This document shows positions 22,857-34,350 of a stretch of 64,000 bases of DNA, piece after piece. Every line of letters starts with the position of its first letter. Positions within the stretch are counted from its first letter, which is position 1. Made by a program: the position numbers and the translations under genes. Under the pieces are notes generated by a model. The model had not been told where the DNA came from, searched no databases, and worked only from the letters and a program-made list of their open reading frames with translations. Origin of the DNA: Saururus chinensis (lineage: Eukaryota; Streptophyta; Magnoliopsida; Piperales; Saururaceae); contig CP141144.1 of assembly GCA_035235625.1 (NCBI GenBank), positions 42,530,014 to 42,594,013 on the forward strand, written 5' to 3'.

Positions 22857-25259
22857 TGAGGAGAAAGCATTCTAGATGTCGAATCAAGAGGGTCAATAGC
22901 AGGATAGATACCAAGCTCTGAAATCTGTTCAATCAAAGGTACTACTTGAACTCATTCATTAGAGACAAACCTGTCGTGAGAGGACAGTGGTAGCATCAAG
23001 ATGTGCAAAGGTAGTAGCAGGAGCTAGATCCGTCAAGTCATCAGTGGGCACATAGATAGCTTGCACAGAAGTAATTGAACCTTTTTTTGTTGTCGTAATA
23101 CGCTCCTATAGACCTCCAAGATCGGTAGCCAAAGTTGGCTGGTAACCAACCGCAGATGGAATACGGCCAAGCAGAGCAGACACCTCTGAATTTGCCTGTG
23201 AAACAGAAAACACAAAAGTTAAATCACTAAGTAGATCAACAAACACAAAGATGTGGGCGAAAAAAAGCTCACCTGAGTGAAACGGAAAATGTTGTCGATA
23301 AAAAGTAGCACATCTTGCCCTTCAGCATCACGGAAGTGCTCTGCCACAGTTAGACCAGTAAGGCCAACACGAGCACGGGCACCGGGAGGCTCATTCATTT
23401 GACCATAGACAAGAGCACATTTGCTCTCACTCTGCAATAGTAAAGAAAAATTGCCAATCAGAAACAATCAATACGACAGTTGCCTGCACTTCTATAGATG
23501 CCAAACAATAAAACTAGTTTTCAAAGTGCCCAAACCTGTTTCTCTCCAAGCTTAATGACACCACTCTCAATCATTTCCCTGTACAAATCATTACCCTCAC
23601 GAGTACGTTCACCAACACCAGCAAAGACAGAGAAACCACCTGTAAGGGGAAAAATATAGTAGTGATATTAAACAGACTCCCAAAATTGTTAGCAATGCTT
23701 TATTTCCTTGGCCTGATCATGAGCTTTGGCGACATTGTTGATCAGTTCCATAATAAGCACTGTCTTCCCAACACCGGCACCACCAAAAAGCCCAATCTTC
23801 CCTCCTCTCTGATATGGAGCAAGAAGGTCCACAACCTGCATGGAAGAAAGAAGGCATGAGACATTTTCCAGCAGACCAATAAGTAACAATAAGTCATAAA
23901 TTTAATTATATAATTAAGCATATAAGCACAAACTCGTCATGAAAATGGAATACCTTAATTCCAGTAACGAGAATTTGTTGCTCAGTTGCCTGCGCAACAA
24001 AAGCATGTGCTTCACGATGAATGGGTAAAAAGTGATCAATTTCTGACAACGGAAACAGAGAATATAATCAGTAAAATCACAATTGATTAATCAAGTAATT
24101 GATATGTACACAAATCAATAAGAATGGCACTTCTAACAATCTTACTAATATCTCCTTTTTCATCAATGGGCTCTCCAATCACATTGATGATTCATCCCAG
24201 GGTAGCTCTGCCAACAGGAACCTAGGTAGACACACAGTAACCAAAATAAAATTATAATTTAAAATTTTTGATAAGGTGAATAATTCATCTACAAAAAAGA
24301 ACCAAGTATATACAAGGCAGATTCAAATTCTAAATGAACGCTTAACCCAAAACAGAGCATGTGACAGGTTTATTCAATAATCACCCAGCTCAAGAGTAAG
24401 TAACAAACGTAAAAGACAGTAATTCTCACGAGCATCTCATGTTGTCTAAAACATTTCAACCTTGACAATTTTTGAACCAAATAGATCCTAAGTTCAGACT
24501 TAAAAAGCACAGGAGAACGGACACAGAATTAAAGAGATACCAATAACACAATCAGCCATAATAAACTCCCAAGCGCAGAAACACCAAATCCGAAAACTAC
24601 CAAAGACAGCTGGTTGGACACTTACTAAACGCATCAAAATCACACCACTGTTTTGGATATGTCTACATTATCAAAATGCCAAAACAGACAATAGGAGAGC
24701 AAGGTAGCAGATCCAGGACCAATATATAATTCACAAAATCTAAGAATAACCAATAAAAAAAACCTGATTAAAATTGAAAGTTAACAAGGAACTCACAGTG
24801 ATCGGCGAGCCAGTATTCAATACCCTCTGACCAGGAACAAGCCCTTCCGCCCCGTCCATAACAATCGTCCTCACCATATTCTCACCCAAATGCTGGACGA
24901 CCTCCAGCACCAGCCGGATCAGAGTTATCGAGAACCTCAAGCGCCGTCAGGATCGGGGGCAGCCCCTCATTGAATCTAACATCGACGACAGCTCCAATAA
25001 CCTGGCAGACGCTCCCGGTCGCGCCAGCACCGGTAAAATCATCAGTGATTTTACCACTGGGGCCCGCAGGTTTAGGCCCGGCGGGAGGCGTTGCCTGTGG
25101 GGAGGGGGCGGCCGCGGAGGTGGCATACTCGAGCGCACGGAACAAGAGGAAGCCCTTGGGCGAGGGGCGACCAGCGGGGCTCTCGGCGCTAGAAGGGCGG
25201 CAGCAGGCTTGGAGGAGGCCCGGCGGGAGGAGGGAGGAGAGGACTCGGCGAATCGCCAT
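22857..25259 (-). pseudogene. Truncated mitochondrial ATP synthase beta pseudogene
   Basis: Genomic copy of the F1 beta subunit, the catalytic subunit of mitochondrial ATP synthase. Eight exons on the minus strand: 25,259-24,797 (start [11 protein letters not shown], presequence, [11 protein letters not shown]), 24,221-24,146, 24,042-23,954, 23,835-23,718 (Walker A GGAGVGKT), 23,639-23,536, 23,431-23,273 ([20 protein letters not shown]), 23,195-22,971 and 22,924 to about 22,857, where it stops at LSPHI, roughly 150 residues short. Lesions: a one-base insertion near 24.92 kb, CGA to TGA in exon 2 (LG-stop-INV), CAG to TAG in exon 7 (near 23.12 kb), and GT to AT at the exon 4 donor (23,717). 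Retained introns mean capture from DNA, not from mRNA. It adjoins CACTA-like motifs on its truncated side. Confidence 0.95.
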
Positions 25260-25800
25260 TGGTGGTAGCGTCAGCAAGAGGGAGCTCCGCTAGGGTTTCG
25301 ACCAGTAGCAGGCTAGCAGCCCACTTCACCGGGAAAGATGGAAGACTCCTCCGCCCAAAACGTTTTTTCCCTAGCTCCTTCGGTGCTCTTCCTTCGTGCT
25401 CGTCCTTCTGTATCTTCCCGGTGACAGAGGAGACACTGGGTAAACGGGGGGTGGGAAGCGGGAGTTGAAAAGTGGGAAAGTGGACGGAAGGAAACACAGA
25501 GTTAACGTTAACCTGGTTTCTCCGTCTCCGTTTCCGTTTCGGTGCCCTCCTCTTTGCAACGTGTCACTTTTTTATTCGAGGCTTATTATGGGCTTATTCT
25601 TTCGAGGAGCATAAAAAACGCTTCCCTCCCCATGGTCCTCCCCTCCCTCTGTTAGGGCGGGGGGCCAGATTCCTGCAAGGAGCTAGAATCCGGAATTCCT
25701 CCCTTCTACTCTCCACGACCCCCCCTAGAGGGGAAGGAGGAGGGGGACCCGGAGAGAGGGGGATGGGGGGGTCTTGATCAGCGAGGAGCAGAGTAGGGGA
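25260..25800. other. 5' flank of the ATP synthase beta copy and GC-rich patch
   Basis: About 25,260-25,570 is probably the captured upstream region of the ATP synthase copy. Beyond it is a GC-rich patch (25,620-25,780, runs of C and G) with no recognised gene. Confidence 0.4.
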
Positions 25801-25984
25801 GTGATATAGAAAGCGGGCGAATTTTGCTGACAAAAGCAATATATAAAATAAATTATGGACAATGAAAGCACACATTCGCTACATTTTCTCTAGAAAGACA
25901 ACCAAAGAAAATACTCGACTATTTAATTGAAGTTTTTCAATTACAACATGAGTTAATTTATACCAACATATCTCACGTTTTTCG

Positions 25985-27215
25985 GCGATCTCTTGATATA
26001 CAACTATCTGTACAGAAATAAATTTATAAGATTCTAGCACCATTGCTATTGCCGAAGCTTAGATTGAGAGATCTGCTCATCCAAATCTATTTACTATTAC
26101 ACTAGCTGCTGGAAAAATTCAACTATGGATGTATAACTACAAGAACACATAAATTAGTTAAGTGCAAAACAATACTAAATAGACAACTTGTGGTAAAAAT
26201 GATACCCATACCAACAATGGTCTTGAAAATTTAAGTGCATAGTATTCTAACTCGTGTAGCTTGTATGAGGTCCTTCCTCGACTGAGTGCCTCAATTATCG
26301 CGACCAATGCAAGCAGTCCAACATGTCTAAGGCCAGCAGTTAAAATTATTTATTTTTCTCTATCAAGAGGGATTCCTAGAGCTTCAAACATTGAAGACGC
26401 AGATTGCTCATTTTGTCTAAGCATTGTGCAAGAACTATATTGTAATTGTAATTAAAACAGAGAGAGAGAGAGATATATAGACTTACGAGCAAGATGAGGG
26501 CCTTGCTGCAGCCGTAATAGAACATTGAAGAAGCTAATTTCCATATATCAATTGGTGCATGATGCTGCTGCCCGGACTAAACAAGACCATGGTAAACAGA
26601 AATTAAGAACATGGAAATACAAGCAAATTGCTGTTTAGTAAAAATATATCTGATCTTTTGTTGACTCACTTCTACACAAATGAGAAGCCACGAGGGGAAA
26701 ATATGGGGTAGTTTCATACTTGGAAAAGAAGGAAAGAGGAATGAGAAAACATTCTGGGAACATGGCATTGATATTAACCAGTCAGTTGAGAAACCCTCAC
26801 TCCCACAGACCACTAAGTCTACTTGACGCCAATCAAATTAAATCCAGTGAGAAATAAAAAATCCAGTATTTTAAAAACAGTAAATAAGATATCAACTAAA
26901 TCAAGTTGAACCCTTCAAAAAAGAAAATTTTGAAAGAAGCAAGACTGTAAAATCATATAATGGAGTTCATACCAGCTTGCCAAACAATGATCGTTTCATC
27001 AAGCGCTGAGAATACTATTCAATGTCAGAGGCCACATGTCCAATAAAAAGGGAGATCAAGCCCAACACGAAGAGTGAAATTCTTGTGAAAAGCAGCCGCC
27101 CACCTTTCCCGATTCACATCTTCCTTCTTGTGCTAACCACACGTCTGATCGTCCGTTTGAATGAAGTTATTCTGCCTGGGACGGCCTTCCAGCCTTGGCA
27201 TCTCGGCCCTCACAT
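25985..27215 (-). pseudogene. Exon-like pieces of an integral membrane protein
   Basis: Minus-strand phrases separated by AT-rich intron-like DNA. Going downstream: FKRTIRRVVSTRRKM and GGRLLFTRISLFVLGLISLF (a likely transmembrane helix) with DIEYYSQRLMKRSLFGKL (27.2-26.97 kb); HHAPIDIWKLASSMFYYGCS (about 26.57-26.49 kb); NEQSASSMFEALGIPLDRE and ILTAGLRHVGLLALVAIIEA (about 26.43-26.26 kb); perhaps more near 26.05 kb. The composition and exon-like spacing suggest a captured gene fragment, but I cannot name the family. The first exon is repeated at 31.0-31.2 kb. It lies on the same strand as the ATP synthase copy next to it. Confidence 0.5.
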
Positions 27216-27507
27216 AGGTAGCTGCTACTATCCTTCTTTGATCCAAACCTCCCAATTTTTTAAAATTTATTCTTATTAGTGATATTTTCATGTGTTGTTA
27301 ATAATTTTTATATTAATTTTATTATTAATGACACATAGATAAATGTCACTAATTAATAAGATATTTTTATTTTTAAATTTTTTTATAAAAATATCGTAAA
27401 TAAAAATTAATTATTTGAGTTGAAATTTAAAAACTAAACCAAATTTAATGAATTCGGGTCTAGTTTTACTTATATATTCGACCCTACTGACATCGGATGA
27501 AAATAAC
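27010..27507. repeat. Direct repeat, copy 1
   Basis: Aligns with 30,991-31,826: both begin GAATACTATTCAATGT, carry the membrane-protein exon, then the AGTGATATTTT / GACACATAGATAAA motif block, then AATTATTTGAGTTGAAATTT, and end near CTGACATCGGA. Copy 1 is shorter because it lacks about 330 bp of the motif block. Confidence 0.9.
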
Positions 27508-27999
27508 ATTTCTGACCATCGATATTGAATTTATTTAACTCTATTTATGTTTTTAATGACCTCTATGGGAAGCTGTAGTTTTTCATTTTATATTTTATAT
27601 TTTGTAAATAATATTTATCATCAAGATTATAAGAAGCACTAAATTGTATATGAATGCATAAAAACCTATTTCTATTTCCACCAATCCAATCAACATAATC
27701 AATAAATGACGGCAATTCTAACCCTGAGAAACATTCGCTTGTACAATATCAACTAAACTGTATACAAAAGCATTTTCTAACCAATAAAAATAATTGGGTA
27801 TACATTATCCACCGTACCCAAACATGCTGAACATACAAAATATCATTAAGTCTATCATGTGCGGCATGTAATCACTCGTATCTACTACGAAGCTTGCTGG
27901 CACCTCAACGTCGAACTCCAACGACATGTTCATCAGCTCCAGCTTCTCCGCTGCCTCTTCAAATCAATAATAAAATTAATAAGCCAAAATTTAATTCGA
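27508..27999. other. Non-coding sequence between repeats
   Basis: AT-rich sequence. A short minus-strand protein-like phrase (KLELMNMSLEFDVEVP) lies near 27.91-27.96 kb and resembles a similar phrase near 28.75 kb. No other feature. Confidence 0.35.
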
Positions 28000-30040
28000 A
28001 ATATATCAGTCACCTACCCTCTACTAGTCATCAGTTAGCCAATATCAGTTCATTTTATTTTAACTATATACTCTAGGTTATATGTCTCGTCCTCACTAAT
28101 ATCAAATAACATCATTGAAACCTACCATGTAGACCTATATTGCTCAAAACCAATGAACACACAATGTACTTCAACAAATAATAGCCTACTAACGTCTACG
28201 AGTCACCAGGTAGCCTGTATCAATTAACTTAGTTTTAACCACATAAACTAGGTTATATGGTCTCCTCATCCGTAAGTGTCAGAGCAAAGCATACTCCTGA
28301 GTAAAACTAATTACATATATTCTTACAAAATATCATTAACTCTATCATGTGCAGCATATGATTCGATGTTGGCGGTATATGCCAATATGTTCATACCTTT
28401 TCTTTTGTTGATTACACAGAGTGATTATTCTCGATCAGATAATGTAATTGATTTGGAGAGCAATCAGTCATGCATATTACAAAGTTTAATCATTAGGATG
28501 TGGTGGTGGTGGCAAGAGGAAGTATAAAATAATAATTACTATCGCAATAATTACATATCTATGCTTCTCACCTTAGATTTAACATCTTCATCGTTTGAGT
28601 CGATAATAATTATTGTTTTATACTTCCACCTACCACCACCAGTGCCTAATGAAGAAACTTTGTTACGTGCAGAATGATTGCTCTCCAAATCTATCCCATC
28701 TTTTGATCTAGCATAATCAATCTATACACTTTGATGTTGTCTGGCACCTCGACTTTGGGTTCCACCAACTTGTTCTCTACTCTAGCTTTTGCTCCACTGA
28801 CCCTCGCATGCCTCGGGGAGGTGGAGATATAAGTGTTCTGCGGTGAAGTGAAGAGTTAAATTTAGTCGAAATTAGTTAACTATGAGTCAACATTTAATCA
28901 AAATCACTTAACTATCTTCTAACCATATAAACTAGGTTATATTTTTTCGTCAGCACACCCTATTAGATCACATAATTGAAACCTACCTTGTAAACCTAAA
29001 TTGTGCAAATCTAATGACCACCCAATGTACCTCAAAAAATATTAGCCTCCTACCATCTACCAATCAATAGTTAGGAAACATCAGTTAACTTTGTTTTAAC
29101 CATATAAACTAGGTTATATGGTCTCCTCCTTGCTAGATATCATATCACATCATACTCATGAGTAAAACTAAGTACATATATTCTTTTTACTTACCCTAAC
29201 AATAAAATATATATATTCATTTACTTACTTTCCATCTATTAAAATATATTACAAGCATACTAACTAAGCACCAAACACACAAGATAAAGTTGACATTTTT
29301 ACTTAATAACACTCTTATTTATCCACCCATATGTAAACATAACTTTTGCAAATCTAATGACCTCCCAATGTCCTTCAAAAAATATAAGCTTCCTACCATC
29401 TACCAGTCAACAGTTAGGATGTATCGGTTAACTTTGTTTTCTTCTATATACTAGGTCATATGGTATACTACTCATTATATATCAGATCACATCATTCAAA
29501 CCTACCTTGCAAACCCATCTTGAGCAAATCTAATTACCACACAATATACTTCAAAAAAAAAAAGCCTCCTACTATCTATCAGTCAACAGTTCGTTTGATC
29601 AGTTAGCTTTGTTTTAACCATATATTATAGGTCATGTGGTCTCTTCCTCGCTAGATATCAGATCACAATATTTAAACCTACCTTCTACACCTATCTTCCT
29701 CGAATCTAATTACCTCAAAATATGATAGGCCAAAGTTAAGCATCCTACCATGTACTAGTCAACAGCTAAGTTGTATCAATTAACTTTGACTTGCCCATAA
29801 GAAATAGGTCATATGGTCCCCTCCTTGCTAGGTATCTGATCACATCATGAAAACCTACCTTTTCAACCTATCTTGCTTAAATCTAATGACCACGCAATGT
29901 ACTTCAACAAATAATAACCTCTTACCATCTACCAGACAATAGTTAGGATGTATCAATTAACTATGTGCTACCTATGTAAACTAGGTCCAATTGTCTCCTC
30001 CTCGCTAGATATCATATCAAATTATTAGTTAATCTAAACA
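28000..30040. repeat. Interrupted tandem repeat, period about 176 bp
   Basis: At least eight diverged units, recognised by AACTAGGTTATATGGTCTCC, TCAAATCTAATGACCAC, CAATGTACTTCAA and CTACCATCTACCAGTCAACA in fixed order. The anchor AGGTYATA falls near 28,073, 28,248, 28,932, 29,109, 29,452, 29,628, 29,806 and 29,980, giving spacings of 174-178 bp inside runs. The runs are broken by unrelated DNA at about 28.30-28.89 and 29.16-29.34 kb. Confidence 0.8.
28448..28700. repeat. Imperfect inverted repeat with arms of about 105 bp
   Basis: The arm at 28,448-28,553 (TTTGGAGAGCAATCA...GGTGGTGG...AAGTATAAAA) matches the reverse complement of 28,595-28,700, with a spacer of about 40 nt. The right arm read on the minus strand gives DLESNHSARNKVSSLGTGGG followed by IIIIDSNDED, which looks like coding sequence, so one arm may be an inverted copy of an exon. 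Confidence 0.75.
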
Positions 30041-30640
30041 TACAAGAAAAATACATAATCCATTACTTTTACCCTTAATTTATTTATTATACAACCACGG
30101 AATAACATAATCCATCATAAACTATCAAAATACAACCATATGTTACAAACCCAATTGATGCAATCAAACCGCCCATTTGATGGGAAATTGTAGCAAACAA
30201 CCAGACCCAAAGAAAATAGATATTGAATCCCTTTTCTCTCATATATTTTTTAGCACAAACTATATAACTAAACATTTCACAAACTATATATTTTTCAGCA
30301 CAAACTAACATTACTCAGCCAAGTCACAAGACCCCAGATCTGCACCCCTATGTTAGTGAAAATCAAACCAAACACAAATCGCCCTGCTTTTAACTAAACA
30401 TTGCACAATCACGAACTACACATATTACATATACTCAATATAAAGATATATCTCTATAACCAATATTCGGACTCTAACAAAGCAATATTTCAAAAAATAC
30501 ACACCTCAAACCCGCCATGAGTCTTCACTTTGCAGCCATTTTCCGATCACCTTGCAACGACAGACGAACTGGGTTTGATCGTGCCGGTGCATGATCTAAG
30601 CAGACGAGGGACCTTCTTTGACTGGATAGAGAGGATGTGG
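30041..30640. other. Non-coding AT-rich sequence
   Basis: No gene or repeat recognised. Confidence 0.4.
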
Positions 30641-30652
30641 AAATGACGAGGA

Positions 30653-30823
30653 TCAGACGGTGGCTCCCGTATCTAGGAGAAGATGATGGTTGAGACGGGG
30701 GAGGAGGAGAGGAGGTCGGCGGCTCCCGTATCTAGGAGAAGATGATGATTGAGACGGGGGAGGAGGAGAGGAGGACTGCGGCTCCCTCTCCGAGAGCCGC
30801 CGTCGGGTCTTTTCGTCTCCCAT
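30653..30823 (-). CDS. Possible first exon of an unidentified gene
   Basis: A minus-strand frame from ATG at 30,823: MGDEKTRRRLSEREPQSSSP followed by a serine/proline-rich stretch. It contains a 61-bp direct duplication (30,659-30,718 and 30,719-30,779, GGCTCCCGTATCTAGGAGAA). It is GC-rich against AT-rich surroundings. Later minus-strand phrases near 28.8 kb (ARVENKLVEPKVEVPD) and 27.9 kb could belong to the same gene. No function can be assigned and it may be another captured fragment. Confidence 0.3.
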   Translation of the reverse strand: MGDEKTRRRLSEREPQSSSPPPPSQSSSSPRYGSRRPPLLLPRLNHHLLLDTGATV

Positions 30824-30990
30824 GAGGGCTTTTCTTTTTTTATATATAAAGCCTAAGGGTATTATCGGCAATTCAAGCATGCATGTGGGAAAGTGGAACG
30901 TGCGTAAGTCTAATTGTGCAAAATCGAAGTACCATGCCTATTTTTGTATTTCTGACAATTGTTGAGTATATATCTGAAATTTTTTCCTAA

Positions 30991-31826
30991 GAATACTATT
31001 CAATGTTAGAGGCCACATGCCCAATAAAAAGGGAGATCAAGCCCAACACGAAGAGTGAAATTCCTGTGAAAAGCAGACACCCACCTTTCCCGATTCACAT
31101 CTCCTTCTTGTGCTCACCCTACGTCTAATCGTCCGTTTGAACGAAGTTACTCTACCTGTGACGGCCTTCCAGCCTTGGCATCTCGGCCCTCACATAGGTA
31201 GCTGCTACTATCCCTCTTCCTTCCAAACCTCCCAATTTTTTAAAATTTATTCTTATTAGTGATATTTTTATGTGTTATTAATAATTTTTGTATTAATTTT
31301 ATTATTAGCGACACATAGATAAACACCATTAATTAATAATTAATAAGATATTAAATTTTTTTAATTTTTTACATTAACGATGCTTTATAAAGTATTACTA
31401 ATAATTAATTATTAAAAATATTTAAAATTAAACATCGTTAATAAAGTGTCACAAAAAGAAAATAATTAATGACATAGAAATAAATGTAACTAATAACAGG
31501 TTATTAGTGACACTTAGACATAAGGGTTATTACTTAGCAATAGCAACTCTATTTTTATCAACATATTTAGTGATATTCTTTAAGTATTACTTATAAATAT
31601 TAATGATGCTTGTATGATTATATTGACATTTAAAAATATTGTTAATAATCTTTTTTATTATAATTATTAATATAAAACATAGGGCGTGTATAGGAGTATG
31701 CAATTCGTGAACATCTTTTAATTAGAATTAATAAAAATATCGTTAATAAAAATTAATTATTTGAGTTGAAATTTAAAAACTAAACCAAATTTAATAAATT
31801 CGGGTTGACTGACATCGGAAGAAAAG
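30991..31826. repeat. Direct repeat, copy 2
   Basis: Second copy of the 27,010-27,507 repeat, with the membrane-protein exon and a longer run of GCGTCGCTAA-family motifs (31,250-31,670). Confidence 0.9.
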
Positions 31827-32640
31827 CTTGTGATTCATGGCACCCGAGGGGATGGGGAACAATCAACCTTGAAGAAACCCTGTCAACCGTTAAAAATTCG
31901 TTAAGAGTTGTCTAGAAGCAGGATCTTCGATCCCTCGGCCGCAGCCTGATTCACAGTCAGCAGCGAGTCAGTCCTGGTTGCAGCGGCCTCACATCATCCA
32001 CATAGCAGCGAATCAGGCATGGAGGACAGAACAGAGGCTACTCCACTACCACCGCGAGAAAAACGAGTACGCCCAAGCCATCCCGGCCTGCAGCAGATAC
32101 GAATTCAGCTGCAGCAGCGTCTAATGCACATATCGAAGTCATGCCATCGCCTAGTAGTACAACCGATACTCCAATCCCAAAGTGAGTGACCCTCTAATCT
32201 GACCGCAACAGCTGCGGAGGCAGATGTCTATACTTCTGCAGTGACCGAGGCTATTCAGTCCAGTCAAGCAACAGACGATTCAACACTTCAACTACCACAG
32301 TCGGGGGCAGTGGCAGAACACACAGAGAGCCATCAAACCGCTAGATATGGAACTCAACCCCAAACGTTAATTGCTCCCGAAATTCCCTCATCTTCCCCCA
32401 CTTCGAGAGTCGCCCTGCGTAGCTAAAATGAAGTCCATAATATCCTTATAAAATTAAAGGCCAGGCGGCCCGTTTGCAGTGCTACGCCAGTGAAACCTCA
32501 TCTTGAGAAGCATCGGCAAGAGGAGGTCCCGGGGGCAGGAACAGAGGAGGTAATATATACATCTTATTGTTGGGCCTACGATATAAACTGTTATCGTGTA
32601 TCCGCTGTAGAGAAATATTGCTTCTTTTTATCATAAGGGT
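31827..32640. other. Unidentified mixed-composition segment
   Basis: More GC than its neighbours, with protein-like plus-strand phrases such as TEAIQSSQATDDSTLQLPQS and EIPSSSPTSRVALRS. These could come from a low-complexity linker of a retroelement or host gene. I cannot identify them. Confidence 0.35.
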
Positions 32641-34350
32641 ACAATATTTTTGAAGTCTATTAATGCATCTTATCAATCCAAAATAACTGATATGTTATGC
32701 TATGAGATTTCTCAAATTATAGAATTTATTGGACCAAAAAATGTTGTTCAAGTGGTTACATATAATGCATCTAACTATGTGGCTCCAAGGAGAGAATTGA
32801 GTATTAAGTATCCAAAATTATATTGGACTCCTTGTCAGCACATTGTTTGGATTTGATGTTGGAGGATTTTGTAAATATGTGGATGAAGTAAGTGATGTTG
32901 TGGATGATGCAAGAGTTATAACAAAGTTTGTCTATAACCACCTTGCCATTTTATAATTGTTGAAGAAGTTTAACAATGAGAGGGAGATCATTCGACTCAC
33001 TGCTATTAGGTTTGCAACCAACTTTTTGACAATACAAAGTGTTTACAATAATAGAGATGCATTAATAAAAATGGTGGTTTCAGAGGAATGGAAAGAAAGA
33101 AAGATTGTAAAGTTAGGAAGATCTCTTAAAGGGGTGGAATTTCAAAATGTGGTTTTAAGTTCTTTTGGCTAAAGTGTGCTAAGGTGATTACCACAAGTGA
33201 GCCGATTGTGAGAATACTTAGGATGATTTATAGTGACAAGAAACCGTCAATGGGTTATTTATATGAAGGGATGAGGAGGGTAATGGAAAGAGTGAAAGTT
33301 ATATGTAATAGGAGGGTGGAAGAGTATGGTCCTTATTTAAGTATCATTGAGAGACGATGGAAGGATCAACTTTGTCAGCCTATTCATGTAGCCGCTTATT
33401 ATTTGAATCCCCAATTTCATTATGATAAAAACTTTGAAGCATCATCAGTTCATGTACAAAGGGATTTTTTAGATGTGGTTGAGAAGATGCACCATGATGA
33501 TGTTCAAACTCAAGCTACAATTGCAAATGAGGTAAAGTTGTTTAGGAAGGTAATAATTAATACAGGGTTTGCACGTGACATGGCAATTACCTCACGAAAG
33601 ACCATGCTTTCGGGTGATTTATATTTTATACTTACATAATTTTTTTATCATGATATATAATTATATAGTTGCTTGACTATTTACCATTTATTTTATGTAG
33701 CTGAGTGGTGGCATACTTTTGGAGGCTCTGCCAAAAAATTACGAGACATGGCGATTAGGATATTAAGTCAAACATATGCTTCTTCGGGTTGTGAACGTAA
33801 TTGGAGTATCTTTGAAAGGATTCATACAAAAAAAGAAATAGATTGGAGCACTTGGCTTAGTGATCTTGTTTTTGTTCAACATAATCTACAATTGAAGTAA
33901 GATAACTTATTTGATAGTTAATATATGTTTTTATTTTCTTCATTTTGTATTATATAAGTCTCCTTCATGATTATAATTTTCTTTTTCCTTTTCGTAAATG
34001 AAGGCATTTAGTTAAGAAGGGTAAGAAAGAGGACTTAAAAGATATCTTTTACCCTATCTCATTTGAAGCCTTTGACCTGGTTGAAGATTAGGTAGTAGAC
34101 AAAGATATCATTCTTGATGATATTGATGACGAAGAACTTAGGGATGAGGCTAATGAATTGGGGTCTTAACTTTAGAAATCAAGGTGATAATATATTTAAT
34201 TTTTAGAGTTCATACTTCATAATACAATTTTATATCATTTGTTATTTTTTATTGTTAGTAATAAATTTATTTTTGTAGGAAATGAGGAAGAGCCAATCAT
34301 GTATAATGAATGGTTGGATGATGGTTTTGGATTAGATAATAATCTTGATT
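32640..34350 (+). pseudogene. hAT transposase, 3' part, degenerate
   Basis: Remains of a plant hAT transposase of the DUF659 type. Blocks: DUF659 VVQVVTYNASNYVAPRRELS and YWTPCQHIVW (32.74-32.85 kb, then a frameshift); LTAIRFATNFLTIQSVYNNR (about 33.0 kb); CAKVITTSEPIVRILRM and MGYLYEGMRR (33.2-33.3 kb); IERRWKDQLCQPIHVAAYYL (33.35-33.41 kb); the dimerisation domain AEWWHTFGGSAKKLRDMAIR with SQTYASSGCERNWSIFERIH (33.70-33.84 kb); and an acidic tail (DDIDDEELRDEANELGS; EEEPIMYNEWLDDGFGL). Introns are still visible: 33,614-33,700 (GTGATT...TATGTAG) gives an in-frame join into AEWW, and another starts near 33,898. The BED zinc finger and 5' end are missing. Confidence 0.9.

Noticed and set aside
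27010-31826. LTR retrotransposon with 0.5-0.8 kb LTRs
   Set aside because: The direct repeats do not start TG or end CA, contain exon-like sequence, and the interior has no gag or pol sequence.
32241-32426. Copia integrase-to-RT linker
   Set aside because: Ser/Pro/Thr-rich composition is suggestive, but no integrase or RT motif flanks it.
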